Origin: Phoebastria nigripes
Taxonomy: Eukaryota > Chordata > Aves > Procellariiformes > Diomedeidae
Assembly (NCBI GenBank): GCA_035582835.1
Contig: JAYKAV010002031.1
Coordinates: 3,745 to 67,744, forward strand
Direction: 5' to 3'
Length of the DNA stretch: 64,000 bases
Shown one piece after another: positions 1 through 12,279 of this stretch. Below the pieces are notes generated by a model. It searched no databases. It saw only the letters and a program-made list of their open reading frames with translations, and was not told the DNA's origin. Made by a program: the position numbers and the translations under genes. Positions within the stretch are counted from its first letter, which is position 1; each line of letters begins with the position of its first letter.

Positions 1-220
1 CTAGATATACAGAAGAAATTTTTTATGCTGAGGGTGGTGAAACCCTGGAACAGGTTGCCCAGAGAGATGGTAGATGCCCCATCCCTGGAAACATTCAAGG
101 TCAGGTTGGACGGGGCTCTGAGCAACCTGATCTAGTTGAAGATGTCCCTGCCCATGGCAGGGGGGTTGGACTAGATGACCTTTAAAGGTCCCTTCCAACC
201 CAAACTATTCTATGATTATG
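1..220 (+). mobile_element. CR1: CR1 LINE, 3' end fragment (plus strand)
   Basis: This is the 3' end of a chicken-repeat-1 (CR1) non-LTR retrotransposon. The sequence shows the typical run: a GAGGGTGGTGA stretch, CCCTGGAACAGGTTGCCCAG, ATCCCTGGAAACATTCAAGG, the TGTCCCTGCCCATGGCAGG block, TTGGACTAGATGACCTTTAAAGG and CCCTTCCAACCCAAAC. It ends in the family's ATTCTATG-type terminal octamer at about 208-220. CR1 elements are usually 5'-truncated because target-primed reverse transcription stops early, and they end in short octamer repeats, not poly(A). Here the left end is simply cut by the window edge, so the true length is unknown. An open frame on the opposite strand (1-198) lies wholly inside the repeat and is not a gene. 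The copy is moderately diverged and non-autonomous. Confidence 0.93.
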
Positions 221-2178
221 CAATGCAGCCATGTACATGCAGGATAGTTGCCTGGCACTGCAATCCTGTCAGCTTCTGCTTCTGTTTTCTCTTACACTAA
301 TTACAGCCTTTCCTGTTTGGTAATTCTCTTTTTATGTTAATGTAATATCCATAATTCTTGGTATTTCTGTCCTATTCTAAAGATATTTTTCCATCTCAAA
401 GGTCTGACAAATAAGCTCTCATAATGTGAGAAAATAAAAAATTCTTAATACCTATATCTTGAAAAAACTTAACACACAAGAGCATTGTCTTAAATATATT
501 TTGTCTTTCTTTAGCTCTCTTGATTTCCTTCCCTTTCAGCCTCAGTTCACTTAGTTTCTACTCAGTTATCACGTTTGCCTGATCTATTTGCTTTTATTCC
601 AGAAGACAAGGTATTCTCTGTATTAAGACTTGATACTGTGACTGGAAAAACTATAGACATACAGAGTTGATCCTAAAGGAAGCAATCTCAAAACTTCAGT
701 GGACTTTTGACAAAACTAAAAATTCAGATCATACTTTTAGACCTGGATATTATCAATGGAAACTTTGCAGTTGCAGCAAGAGTAGACTTCCATCCTGAGT
801 TTGTCCTGCCTCCATTTTAAACTCAGACTTTGCATTCAAATTAACTTGGAATTAACTGAGACTTAGATAATTTTAGATCGTTTTAGATCATTTAGCTACA
901 AATGCAACAGCAACCAAAACGTATCCAGTTCTGGAAACTATTTTTTTATTCATCAACCAGCTGACATTCATGCTTACTGACGAGACTGGTATTACTGAAG
1001 ATATTATTTTATTTGGACCACCATAGATAAAACAACTAAAAATGATCAATTCAGTGAATCTACAGAATATTCATCAGGTAATTGCACAGAACAGACAATT
1101 GTTCTCATCCCCCTCATCAAAGTAGTATTTGGTTGATCAAGGGATTGGCAAGGGCTTGTTCAGTTTACTTCCTGGAAATGAGTATGAGAATGGACACACA
1201 AAGTAAATTACAGAGCAAAATAAGGATGACATTATTAAAAAGGCTTTAATATCCACTTGGTTTCCAGTCCATGTATTAAGATCTCAATTTAACAAGTATA
1301 CTAATTACCTGAACAATAATTTGCCAAAGTATATTAAAAAAAAATTATTAAAAAAATCTTACTGTAATAGGTTTTGGGGAATACGGATGAAAGGCAGATG
1401 AAGCAATACTAATAGAAAAGTTTAGATGGAAACTTTTGAAAAGGGTTTCCAGGAGACTGTCAGGGAGCAGACAGTGACAAAACCTTGAAGTAGTAACTTG
1501 GGGGACTGATCTTTCATCTCAGCTGACTTTTGGTGGGAAGTTATAAGAATGTTTTTAGAAAGGATTTAACCTGAATATCTTGATCTCTTCACACAGTATC
1601 CATCAAATCTTCACTTCTTCCTTGGCATCCACACGTTTTTTCTGTGCAATATCACTCATTTCAAAGTATCTGACCATTAGAAAGACTATTTTATGATTGA
1701 TGTATTAAGTTACAATACTACTTTGCAAAGCCTGTTTCAATGTTTACCATATATCTTTGATAATATAAGGACCTTCATGCTATCATTATTGTTATTATTA
1801 TCAAAATATAAATTACACAAAGATTCTGAAAACTGCTCCCCAGAACTAGACCTTCAAGTAGCTTTACTAACATGAACGTTTTGCATTGAGAGATGTTGAA
1901 TAAAGGAGTATTATGCAGTTCACTGTGTTGGTTTGTTTTCTTAAGAAGAAATTTGAATGAAGACTTGATGGACATCAAGCAAACAGGTTTGGTTAACATC
2001 ATTGTATTACTTCTGACAGAATAGAATGGCCTCAGTAAGAGATTAGTCATGACAGCCCATTCATTTCATATTTGCTGTCTCAGATAATCTAATAACTTTA
2101 TCCACTTCTGTTCTTCCATGATTCAGCGTAGAAGTGATAATTCTTTTATGTTAGAACTCTTTTTCTTTTAATTTCAGG
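221..2178. other. AT-rich non-coding stretch
   Basis: No gene or recognisable repeat is visible. Open frames are short (60-91 codons), AT-driven, and lack splice context or familiar protein motifs. The base composition is typical of bird intergenic or intronic DNA. Confidence 0.6.
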
Positions 2179-2199
2179 TCCTTCAGTGTCACTGAAGGA
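2179..2199. repeat. 21-bp palindrome (10-bp arms, 1-nt centre)
   Basis: The left arm TCCTTCAGTG and the right arm CACTGAAGGA are perfect reverse complements around a single T. It could extrude a small cruciform or bind a dimeric factor. No flanking transposon was identified. Confidence 0.85.
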
Positions 2200-2811
2200 T
2201 CATGGTGAAAATAATTTTTTTGTTACTGTTTTAAGACAGAATGACCATTTGATTCAATGCTTTAAATTATTTTATTTTCTCTCCTTTGAAATAAAAGTTG
2301 TCTACATAGCTTTATTTACATAAAAAGTAAGAACCCTTGGTGATTATTTCTGTGAATTAATATCTACTCAACCTAGAACTGTGAGTTGTAAATCAGGTTT
2401 TATACAGGTCTTTCTGTAGTACCAGTGAATAAACCACATTTTCCTCAGATTTCTCATTTAAAATGTAACCCAGAGTACCAGAAAAGCTCTAAGCAAAATA
2501 TAACATAATAATATAATTACAGCCATTTTCAATAAGTCAGCACTTCTTTCAGTTTTTGTTTTCCCTTCTGAACAAAAGCAATGTAGGCAATTATGTTAAA
2601 TTAGGTTACATAAGAATATTATTTGTGTAACAGAAATAGGTTTCTTATTGTAATTAAGTTCAATGGATCTTGCTCTGGAGTTGAACAGAATCCAGTCTTG
2701 AAAATACTAGGTATCTCCAACTGCAGGTGTGTTTGGAGGTTGGATGGCTACACTAATTAAGTCTGCTAGCAAAGTGGTAAAGATCTGATGAGGCAGTAGT
2801 CCCTTAGAGCG

Positions 2812-2840
2812 TTTTACCTATATTTAAAATATAGGTAAAA
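2812..2840. repeat. 29-bp near-perfect palindrome (14-bp arms)
   Basis: The arms TTTTACCTATATTT and AAATATAGGTAAAA are exact reverse complements around a single A. It is AT-rich, so it could form a cruciform or a transcript hairpin with almost no loop. I see no longer terminal inverted repeat or target duplication that would make it a MITE. Confidence 0.9.
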
Positions 2841-5243
2841 ATCTCCACAACGTCCTGTCTTTTGGAAAGTTGTTGGAACTACATTTGGAAAACATTTGAT
2901 TGACTTGAATGGATTGTGTTAAGACCATGTAACTCCAGTTGATTTGGTTTCTGAAGGGAACAGGTTTATCCAGGTTAAGTACAACTCTCTAAAAATGTCT
3001 TTCTTTAGATAAAGACGTGTCTATAAATGTTTCAGAATTTGTGTTTATTTTTTGAGTTTTCCAACTTCATTCAATCACTTAGATTTTTTTTTTTTTCCCC
3101 CCTTTGCTATGGACAAATGTTTCAATGTACTAAATGCTGCTGCATCAAAGAAATTTGACTGAAAAATTGCCACACTGACAAGGAACAATGAGTTCTGTAT
3201 AAGAATCAGATCACCAATGTATGGTGAGTCAGGGGAAGATATAAGAGTATCTACATAGAAAATCTATGTAAGAGGATCTGGGCATTTTCTACATAATAGT
3301 GATAAACTGTGAAAGTTTACCACAATCCATAAACTGGACACAAGAAACGTGATTCCCTTTATAGAAAGTGTCAGTAAAGATAAGGGACCAGGACTAGGAC
3401 TGAAAGATAAGGTACTAGGGACCAGATTTGACAACTTAGTATTTTTGCTGCCATACTTCTGATATCTGATGCTCTTCTTTAAACTCAGTCTCCTCTTACT
3501 GAGCCTTTCACTTTGCACATTTCTTGACTCTAAGTANAAATAAATAACTAAAACAGAAAAAACCCTCTTAACCCAACAAATTAAACAATCCCAGATATAT
3601 TGGTTTTAAAATTTCATTTATCTTAAAATAATCTTATAATTGGAATGACTCATGGCTCTTTAATGTTTGCATTTGGTAGTGCTAGTATAAGTACAATAGA
3701 GTAAATGAAGCTCATGGAAAAAGAAATGTTAAAACAAGAGGAAAAAAATGGAGAATGAGCAAAAAGAACAGAGTTGGAGATGTTTTAGAAGGAGAGGGAT
3801 CCACTGACCTAAACAGTATGAGTTTTGGTGTAAGTGAGACAGTAGAAACTGGGCAAGATGCTTAACAAAAGGAAGAAAGAGAGAGGGAAACCATAAAAAT
3901 ACATACACAGGAAAAAAAGAGATGAGTTTAAGTAGGTAAGGGTGATTGGGGCTCAGAAAGAGAGCAAAGAATTAAACTGCATTTCTGGCAGTGTTCTCTT
4001 CTCCCTTTGCAAAAAGCTTAGGGGGAGTAAGAGTAGAAAACAAACAAACAAAAAATTAACTTCAAATTTCAGCAGACATACAGGAGAAAAAACACAAAGT
4101 TTCATAGCAGATATAACCAATATAACTGATTAATCTAAATAGCATGTAAACTTGCCCTAGTCTGAGCACAGAAAGAGGGTAAAAAATATTGATATGAAGG
4201 TAACATTAAAGTTGGGCAGAACTTTAAAGAATTGTGTTTAGAAAGTGCCTTTGGGAGCTATTGCTGAAAATTTCTTTCTTATTGCTAAGCATTATTTTGC
4301 TTCTGTGCATAGATATACTCAGCTCTTCTTTCACCTGAGAAATTTAGGCTAAATCTTCAAGATGACAATCAGCGCTAGCTGTAGAGAAACGGAGATACTC
4401 ATTCTAAGTGATCAGGTTCACAAACCAGAAGTATGGTCACATTATCATGGACCATTTAGCCACACCATATTAGTCTGGATGGAGCTGTGTTTTATTTCTG
4501 ATAGTACCTACATTGTGCAGTTAAAGCTAACAAGTGTTTATGCACACATCTTTACTGGCCATGTATATTTGCCCTTAGAAAGCCCCTCCTAGGACTTCCA
4601 TTCAGCATGGTTGCTATTAATCACAGTTGTCACTAACTGATTTCATGTCATTGATGAAGCATCTTGCAGAACACTTCAGTAACGCTTTGCGAGGGTCATA
4701 ATTTTTCTTATTCTGATCTAACTTTATTGATCCTCTCCTGAGAGGAACAGCACCCCTCGCAGCTTTATGGGACCATGCAAACAATCTAAGAATGATTTAT
4801 ATTACCCTTAAGGAAAAAGACATCAAGACTTGTTACTCGTATGCTGAGATTTCCTCTGCGATCTCAAGCTGTCAAAATACTAAACACAAGTCAGGATATT
4901 CCCGAGTAATGGAAACACAGCAAAACTTCATAGTATTATTAGGCTTCATGTTATAATTGGGTGATGCTTCCACTTAACATGCAATTTATTTTATTCAATA
5001 TTGATAAGACTTAATGGATGATGTATTTGATTCAAGGCTTTGATACAAATGTAGAGTCTTAATTAACAAGTGATATATTTGATGCAGTGAATAATGCATC
5101 TGATTTAATAGAGGATGCACTGTATCTGCAGCTGAAGGTGATTGGTCTTTTTAGTGAGAGATTAATTCATTTCAGAAGATGATGTATCACTTTCAATATG
5201 AACTAAATCAAATTTATAATACATTTTTTTTTTTCTTTTGCAG
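2841..5243. other. AT-rich non-coding stretch
   Basis: No gene is recognised. It contains a T13C6 pyrimidine run (3084-3102), a purine-rich part (about 3715-3960) and a short AAAC repeat (about 4038-4052). The part from about 4930 to 5240 has several diverged copies of a GATnnATTTGAT-like string and many homeodomain-like TAAT cores. It reads like regulatory or conserved non-coding DNA, but conservation cannot be judged from one sequence. Confidence 0.5.
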
Positions 5244-5321
5244 CGTGCAAAGTAGCACAAGGAACAAGTTTGCCCTCAAGTGGGCTTCAAAGGCAGATCA
5301 TACCTCCAAGGCACCAGGCAG
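5244..5321 (+). other. Possible 78-nt cassette exon (unproven)
   Basis: What is seen: a strong acceptor (a long T run, then CTTTTGCAG ending at 5243) followed by 78 nt, a multiple of three, up to a CAG/GT donor at 5321/5322. The donor is weak (GTTGAA instead of GTAAGT). Two of the three frames are open. One reads ACKVAQGTSLPSSGLQRQ and then a Pro/Arg/His/Gln-rich end; an in-frame TGA follows directly if the donor is not used. The segment is GC-richer than its flanks, as exons in AT-rich introns usually are. I do not recognise the peptide and see no partner exon in the window. It could be a small alternatively spliced exon in a very large intron, a decoy acceptor, or chance. Confidence 0.22.
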
Positions 5322-8300
5322 GTTGAATCAGTGGTTCATTCATTCATGCTGTGATAGGCGCGGAACCAAGTTCTAATAAGCCACTGCCTTCTCAATCAAC
5401 CTTTGCTTTATTTCTAAGTAAAATTATATTAAAGTTACTTAATTAGAGATCCCCAGAAGTGTAATAAACTTTGTATTAACAAGAATTGACAATAATACTT
5501 GAAAGGCGCTAAAGCTATTTGAACTTGAGATATTGATGAGGTAATAGAAAGAGGAAAGGCATCTTTAAGCATGTATTTTTCTTCGGTCACAAAAAAAAAA
5601 TTGGCAAATTTGACAGTATGTCCTTTTATTTTATAAATTCATCTCATCAGTACCACTGCTTTTACATCTTGTAAAATTGGGAAACTGTTACTTACTTGCT
5701 AAATCATCAGAAAGAGTCAGTGGGAGAGCTTCAGTTATGTCACTGGAGTTTTCAACTCCTGTGTATAGACAACTAGCCAGGTTTATCACATTGAAAACAC
5801 AGGAAGGCTATGTGGAGTCAATATTCCATTTCCACTTTCTGTAATGTGAAACCTCTGTGTTCACTTATTATTCTATCAAGCCTTTATTTTTCTGTTCACA
5901 GCTCCATAAATTCAATACTCTNTGCTTTTAATCTAATTTGTTGACAAGTGAAAATGACCCAGGTTCAAGACAACACCAGCTAGTTTTTTAAATTACATAT
6001 TTAGAACTAAACAAGTATTAGGACATGCATATATAACCCAATGAGTATATAATGGCTGTCATACTAGTACATAATATCCCTAGTAATTTAATTATAAACA
6101 TCTGACTGTTTGGTATTTAAACAGGAAAATAACTGTTTAAGCACTATGCAGTTAAAGAATAATAAACCTTCTGGCATATTCTTCATTCAAAATGTTACAC
6201 TCAAAAATAAGATCAAAGAAGATGAAAAACTATTCTAAAGTAAACTGATTTTATACTTCTAAACATACGATGGATCTTATCGCTGTCTTGTAGATATACA
6301 TTCAGTTTAGTGTGTATCAAAATTACAAGCTAGAAGTAAACCAAGAAAAAATACTTTTATTTTTAATCCTTGTTTCAATTTTTCACCCAAAAGTAAAACC
6401 TTCCTGTTGATTCACAGCACCAAGAATAGCATTGATAAAAGATTATGATAACTTTAAAAATACAACTTAATTTAAAAACAAAAAGATGGATCATATTGGA
6501 TTAGGTTTTCTACAACATAAAGAAAGTAAGTACATCTTCATGATGGTTAGAAAACGAAAGGATAGTATATGAAGTAGGAAAAGTTTCACAGGTCACAGTT
6601 TTTGACAGATCATGACATCTATTTCTGCAACCCAAAGACTTGCTGTGTGAGATAAATCATTGAAAAATATTTATAAAATTGTATCTGTCTGGCCCATATT
6701 AACTCTTAACAGGTGATTTCAGATCATAAGAAATTGTGAGCTCTCCATAACTTAGCTGCCTATAACTACAGATTCAAGCTATTATGCTCCTCTTTTCAGT
6801 GATCAAAAATATTAACAGCAAAGTTCTGAAGATAAGAATACTTGCAATGGCAAAGATATATTATCTATATCACACATGGTAAATGATTCAAGGTGCTAAA
6901 AAGTTAGACTTAAGCATGTCTTCCATTTCCCAGCTCATGGTGGCAAAACGCCACTGCAGGATTAAAAATGAGAAAAGATGGCATGGTATTATCCACTTTC
7001 TGCTGTATGAGATACAGAATAGGAAAAAAGTAAATAGAGGTAAGAATGTTTCCATGGAATGTAAATTGCTTTTTCAGTCTTGCACAAAATGCTATTTGTC
7101 CTCTTGATGTGGCTATGGAAGCAAGAATATACTACTCTTCATAGGATTGCAGAGGGTGTTAACTTAAGATGGATACTTGGATACATGATAGTAGTTTTCC
7201 AGATACTGGCTATGGACAAAGGAAGAGGAAAGATAAGCTTTTAATGGTTACAGAGAATACCCACATACCACAGAATGTGTTCAAGGGTTCCTCGATATGN
7301 GATCCCCTGCCCTGGTTCAGGAGTACATCCTTCGTTTATCATGGAAGAAAGTAATTATTTTTGGATCCAAAAGTGACATCTCCTGAGAACTGTAATATCC
7401 CATGGTTTTTACTTCTCAATAAGCTTGATAGGATTGCTTACTTTTGAAACAAAGGTAGTCATGATAATGGCAGATACTCTCTTCTTTAACTGTCATTGTT
7501 TATGATACTGATAGGATTTGAATTTGCCGGAAACTGTATAAGCAAAGGTAGGTTATAGGCAACAAATCAAAACAAATAAATTTGAGTCCTATTTGGTGCT
7601 GACGGATGTTTGAATGACAGGGCTGCATGTCTGAGGCAACAAGANAGCAGGAGGCAGAGGAACCAGGAAGACGACAAATTAAAAATAGAAAATGCATCTC
7701 TGTCACAAAATTTCTGAAGTTACATATAGGTCTAACATAACAGTATATGCCCTGAGGTGTTACATTTGAGGACGATTTGGGGCACCAGACCCGCTGAGAT
7801 AAAAGGTGGAGGATTGCCATGGGTAGAATCCTGGCATATCCGGTATCCACAATATCTGTTAGGAGCTGATAAAAAAAGGTCAACAATCCCTAGGTTTTCT
7901 CTCCAAAACCGGCAACTAGTTGACTCACTCCAAAAGGAAACCCCATAATGAATTAGTGTATGTGTAATATGGATTAGTAGTAGTAGAAGTGCTAGTTACA
8001 TTAACAGTAGTGCATTGGGGCCTAGGTGCAATACAGGTACCAGGCTGGTACAGAAATACCCATAAAACTGATAGATTCAGCAAAACAGATATGGGACGTA
8101 GTAAGAGATGCGGCCAACAAGCAGAATGAACAGTGTGATAGCAACTATTTTTGCCCTTGCTGACTTCTAGCAAAAAGTGAAAGAGATGAGATAAAAAAAG
8201 AGAATATGGACTAATGAGGAGAAAAGTCATCATGAAGTGGAACCGAGGGGAGAGAAAAAAGTCAATCTGGTAATGCTCTTGATAGAGGCAGATGGAGAGT

Positions 8301-8780
8301 TCACTACTTCTATTTCTTTTTCCTATATTATTTTACCCTCTGATCATTTCTCCAGACAGAGGGGCCAGAACACTGCATCGTGTGATATCCATCAGTATTG
8401 CTTTTTTTACCCCCATTTTCTTGAAAAAGGAAGAGAAGAATATGTAAAGACTTCAAAACATAATTAATTTCTTTTTCTTTTTTTACAAAATCTTTTTTTT
8501 TTTTTTTAGTTAAATGAAACTTTGCTTGAAGAATGTTTTTGCAGTATGAGATTTATTGATTTGAGGGAAGGATGGATTAGTTTATCTTTTAAAAAAATAT
8601 TCATGAAAAATTCAAAATGAAAGTAACTTTAACTTTTTTAAGATTTATTTTTACAATCTAAAATTACTCCAAGAAATGCAAACTAACTTTGTGTGTAGTG
8701 ACCTGAAGAATCATATTCACCTTTTTCAGACAATAAAGTGTCTAACAGAATACTTTAACCCAATCTCATAGTCAGCTTCT
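5322..8780. other. Non-coding stretch, partly GC-richer at 7.6-8.25 kb
   Basis: No gene is recognised. From about 7600 to 8250 the composition is less AT-rich and there are a few CpGs. This may be an old, decayed repeat, but I could not match it to a family. The open frames there (128 codons on minus at 7500-7886, 63 codons on plus at 7757-7948) overlap on opposite strands and show no motif. A T15 run lies at 8493-8507. Confidence 0.5.
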
Positions 8781-8895
8781 GGGGTNGGGGGGGTGGGGGC
8801 GGGGAGGAAAAAAAGAAAAAAAACAAAACCAAAAAGCCCCAAACCCCCAAAACCAAACAAACAAAAAACAGGGAAAAAATAAACCAAAAAACCCC
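8781..8895 (+). repeat. G-quadruplex-type tract plus A/C-rich low-complexity tail
   Basis: Positions 8781-8804 contain four G runs (4, 7, 5 and 4 bases) separated by 1-2 nt, with one N at 8786. This fits the intramolecular G-quadruplex pattern. It is followed without a break by about 90 bp of A-rich sequence with AAAC, CCCC and AACC variants. The two parts form one low-complexity block. Minus-strand open frames across it are composition artefacts. Confidence 0.85.
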
Positions 8896-10551
8896 ACAAC
8901 ACTAAAACTGTATGACACTTTCTCAGTAAGGATGAGATTTGAAGAAAAGCGCATATCCATAAAGAATGAAGATGTTGATTTTAACTCCAAAAGCAGAGGA
9001 ACAGGAAAAGGAGTTAGGAAGTTCGGACAGAAAAGAAGAGCATCGATTGTGGAGACAGAAAAGAGAGAAGTTCCATATTTACCACAAAAGATAGGGGGTG
9101 GGGCAAAGAAAGTTGACAATAAAAGACTACAAGTGCTTTTATTGTTTTTCCAACCTTCACACTTCTTGTGCTAAGAACTAAGCACTGTTGGAATTTTTGA
9201 AGGGTAACTGATTTCTGTGTCAGGTGTTTTTTGAGGAGGAAAATAAAAAATGGCCTCAGGTCAGAGCTTTGAAAAAGGTATGTTTAAGTTACTGAGGTAT
9301 CTCGTGGAGTCATTTGTGATGTTGAAGACATAGGGCAGCCTTAGAATGAGGTTCTACCTTCCTGAAGGTGTAAAAAACCCAAAAAGACTATATATCAAAC
9401 TGTACCAGAGAGGATGCAGCCAAAGGTCTTGGATGCAGCCTACTGACCTCCAGCAAAACTTATCAAGTACAGGATATGGCGTGCTGGAACTGCAGAATAG
9501 CAGCAACCTCATGAACACCCAGCAGTGGAAGTTCCACAAGGTTATGATGAGTTCCTCAGTTTTGTGTGCTCACTCAAACTATAAAGATTAAAACCAAACC
9601 AAAACAAACAACCCCCCCACCTTGTGTTCCTCTAGATCTCCTTTTATTATGATTTTTTTCTTCCTAAAAGAATAGTCAAGGTTTATATTATGTTCATAGT
9701 CACCAAGCATGTATTTCTTTCCAGAATTAATTTTTCAATTAATATATTATTATCTGTTAAGTACTATAAGGAGTTAAAGAAAATTCATTAAATGAGTGAC
9801 ATAGACAGAAGGATTAAAACATATAGAGACATAAAGGCATAAAAACTCACTGCAGAATGAATTAAATAGTTTTTCTGAGTCCCTGTATACAGTCTATCCA
9901 GTAGAATTCTGCTATTTTGAAATGACAGATGGATGTTTGCCGAGCTTTCCAACAACTGTTTTTCCATTTTTAAAATTCTTTTTGCTGTGAAGGGATGTAA
10001 TGATACTTAACATCTTGAATCTAGTTTGATGAGAAGGAAGTTATTCTGTGAAACCCACAAGTAGGTTGTTTGAGCAAAACCCAAGCTGAAATTTCCAATC
10101 AAGGAAAAAACCTAAAGACACATGTCTCTGGCAAAAATTAAAGTCCTTTTATGGAACTAGTTTCTTTTTGTAATTAATGTGAAAAATTATTCTAAATAAG
10201 TTCTTTAGGATTGTATATAATATTTTAATATTCATTCTAAATTAATCAGATCTTATATTCATTGCAAAGCAATTCATAATCATCTTCTTAACAGTTTAAT
10301 AAAAAATTAACAGTATTTTCTGATTTTTGTTCAGTTAGAGTACAAACAGCAAAAAACACCTCACCACGGGGAAATGCCAAAATAATGCCATGTTCTCCTC
10401 ACTGAAAATCAGATAAGAAAATCGCCTGTGCCATGAAAACACAGGCAATTAGGAAAAGTAGATAAAAAGGAGGTTTGTGGGTAGCGGTACAATCTTTAAG
10501 ACTTTGTGTATCTTCAAAGGAGTCATCAGCAGAGGCTCTCAGGCATATGTG

Positions 10552-10575
10552 AATCCTGTTTTACAAAACAGGATT
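10552..10575. repeat. 24-bp inverted repeat (11-bp arms, 2-nt spacer)
   Basis: AATCCTGTTTT and AAAACAGGATT are exact reverse complements separated by AC. It is a hairpin or cruciform candidate. There is no T run after it in the RNA sense and no evidence that it is a processed RNA. Confidence 0.85.
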
Positions 10576-11455
10576 AAAAGTTATGTTAGGTGAAGTGTTT
10601 TTAGAACAGGGTTACTAAGAGTCTAAGCTACCAGAAAATAGGAAAAATAATTGTTAAACCTATTAAGTAGTAATACTGGTGGAGGAGAATTAGAGTGGAA
10701 AAGGTGGTAAGAATGACCTGATATTAAACAGGAAAGGATAAGGTTTACTTTAATTAATGTCATGCTTTCTTTAAGATAAAGGTTACGCAGTGTCATTAGG
10801 AACTACTAATCCATAATTGTTGAATAGAAATGTTAGGAAAACTGTTTTAGTATTATTTTTATGAGTTCAGTTATTACATTTTGCTCTGACCTCAGGTGTC
10901 CCCACCTGACTCCAAAGTGAAATTACAAAAGCTGACACATTCCTCTCAACTTAGTCACTCTTCTCCATTTAAAGAGGTAAAATACTGCATCTACTTCCCA
11001 GCCAAATAGGAAAGTTCGTTGCTACAGTTCATTGTGATTTCCACCAAAGCTGAACCCCTCTCAGTAATCTTCTTTCGTATTTGTTGAATAAACTCATTAT
11101 TGCAACTAATATTGAATATCAGAAATTATAGCAGGGTGGGATAACCTGGCAGTAACAAACATGTTAGTGAAGAGCAGAATGCTGTGTGAAGAGTACTGTG
11201 AAGAGTAAAGGTCCCTGATAGAAATTATTTGCTCTTGAAAGTACTAAGATTATTGGGAACAGCCTGAATCAAATCCTCTCACAGCAGAGCTAAATACTGC
11301 AAATCATTAATAATACTAATCATGTAATGAAAAGAAAGAGAATTTTATCTTAAAACAAAACAACAATAGCCCTCTTCAAAAATGTATTGTTAATCAATCT
11401 CTTCTGTGGATTAGACCATATGAGATAAAAACAGGCATGAAGACAGCCTTTCTAA

Positions 11456-11935
11456 TTGGAATTAATGACTTCAATAAGCAACGATTCATCAAGTAAACTT
11501 GGATGTGCACATCAACATAGAAGGATACCAAAGAATTGGGAGATTTTAAAAAACCTCATGAAAGGATCACAGTTTTATTTATTTCAGTGGAGAATAAACA
11601 CTAAACCTTTCTTTCCAAGAGCCAACTCGTTTGTCTCAATTGTAATTCATGCTGCCAGATTTAATCACTATTCCACACTATATGGACCTGAGATTCTTCA
11701 TCTGGATGTAACTAATCTAAATTGTAGCTCAATTCAGATTATCACTAGTTCACAGATTTCTATAAATTCAAGTGTCACTAGATTTTCTCTTTGTTTCTGT
11801 GGAAAATTTTGTTTTAACCATGTTGTCCTATTCCTCTACCACAGAGAATTTGCTCGTTATTTTATTCAAAAAATAAGTAACACTCTACATGAACTTAAAC
11901 AAAAGGGCTGTATTAAGAAATACTTATTTAGCTAA
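11456..11935 (+). other. Longest non-repeat open frame; unlikely to be a gene
   Basis: The frame is open from a stop just before 11456 to the TAA at 11933-11935. The first codon is TTG, so the first usable ATG for a eukaryote is at 11465 (156 codons). The product is rich in Ser, Phe, Ile, Asn and Lys, as expected from AT-rich DNA. It shows no signal peptide, repeat or domain that I recognise. There is no obvious promoter or Kozak context (the base at -3 is T). Under a simple random-base model, a frame this long is somewhat unexpected in 64 kb of this composition, so it is recorded. A chance frame or part of a decayed element remains the more likely explanation. Confidence 0.1.
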
Positions 11936-12240
11936 TTACTCCCTCAAAGACAATCAATTTACTCCACTTAGGTATTTATTTATTCTCACATATGCATATG
12001 CTCATTATCATATCACAGTGAAGTCTTGAACCACTAAACTGAGATGAAGAGTCCAGGAAACTGACTATTTACAACCATCTTAGGGAACCTCAATGTTTCT
12101 GCAAAAATCTGCTAAGATTTCTCCTTATAAAAACAGGGTATAATCTTATGTACTACTATGTATGCAGTAATTCACTGTCTGACACATTCTTATGATCTGA
12201 ATCAGATGACTTATTACATTGCAGTCCTCACTGAAACAAC

Positions 12241-12279
12241 AACAACAAAAAAAGGTCGGGGTGGGGGGAAGGGGGAGGG
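12241..12279 (+). repeat. AAC/A run followed by G-quadruplex-type tract
   Basis: A short AAC repeat and an A7 run (12241-12253) lead into G runs of 4, 6, 5 and 3 bases at 12258-12279, separated by T, AA and A. This fits the G-quadruplex pattern. The layout (A/C-rich next to G-rich on the same strand) mirrors the block at 8781-8895 in reverse order. Confidence 0.82.

Larger units (their letters stand above)
8896..12239. other. AT-rich non-coding stretch with two palindromic or simple repeats
   Basis: No known gene. It contains an AAACC/AAAC-like run ending in C7 (9591-9618) and the inverted repeat at 10552-10575. The one notable open frame (11456-11935) is listed separately. Confidence 0.55.

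Noticed and set aside
7500..7948. Overlapping frames on both strands (128 and 63 codons) in GC-richer DNA, considered as a decayed retroviral fragment
   Set aside because: I could not identify any retroviral domain, primer-binding site or LTR nearby, and the two frames conflict.
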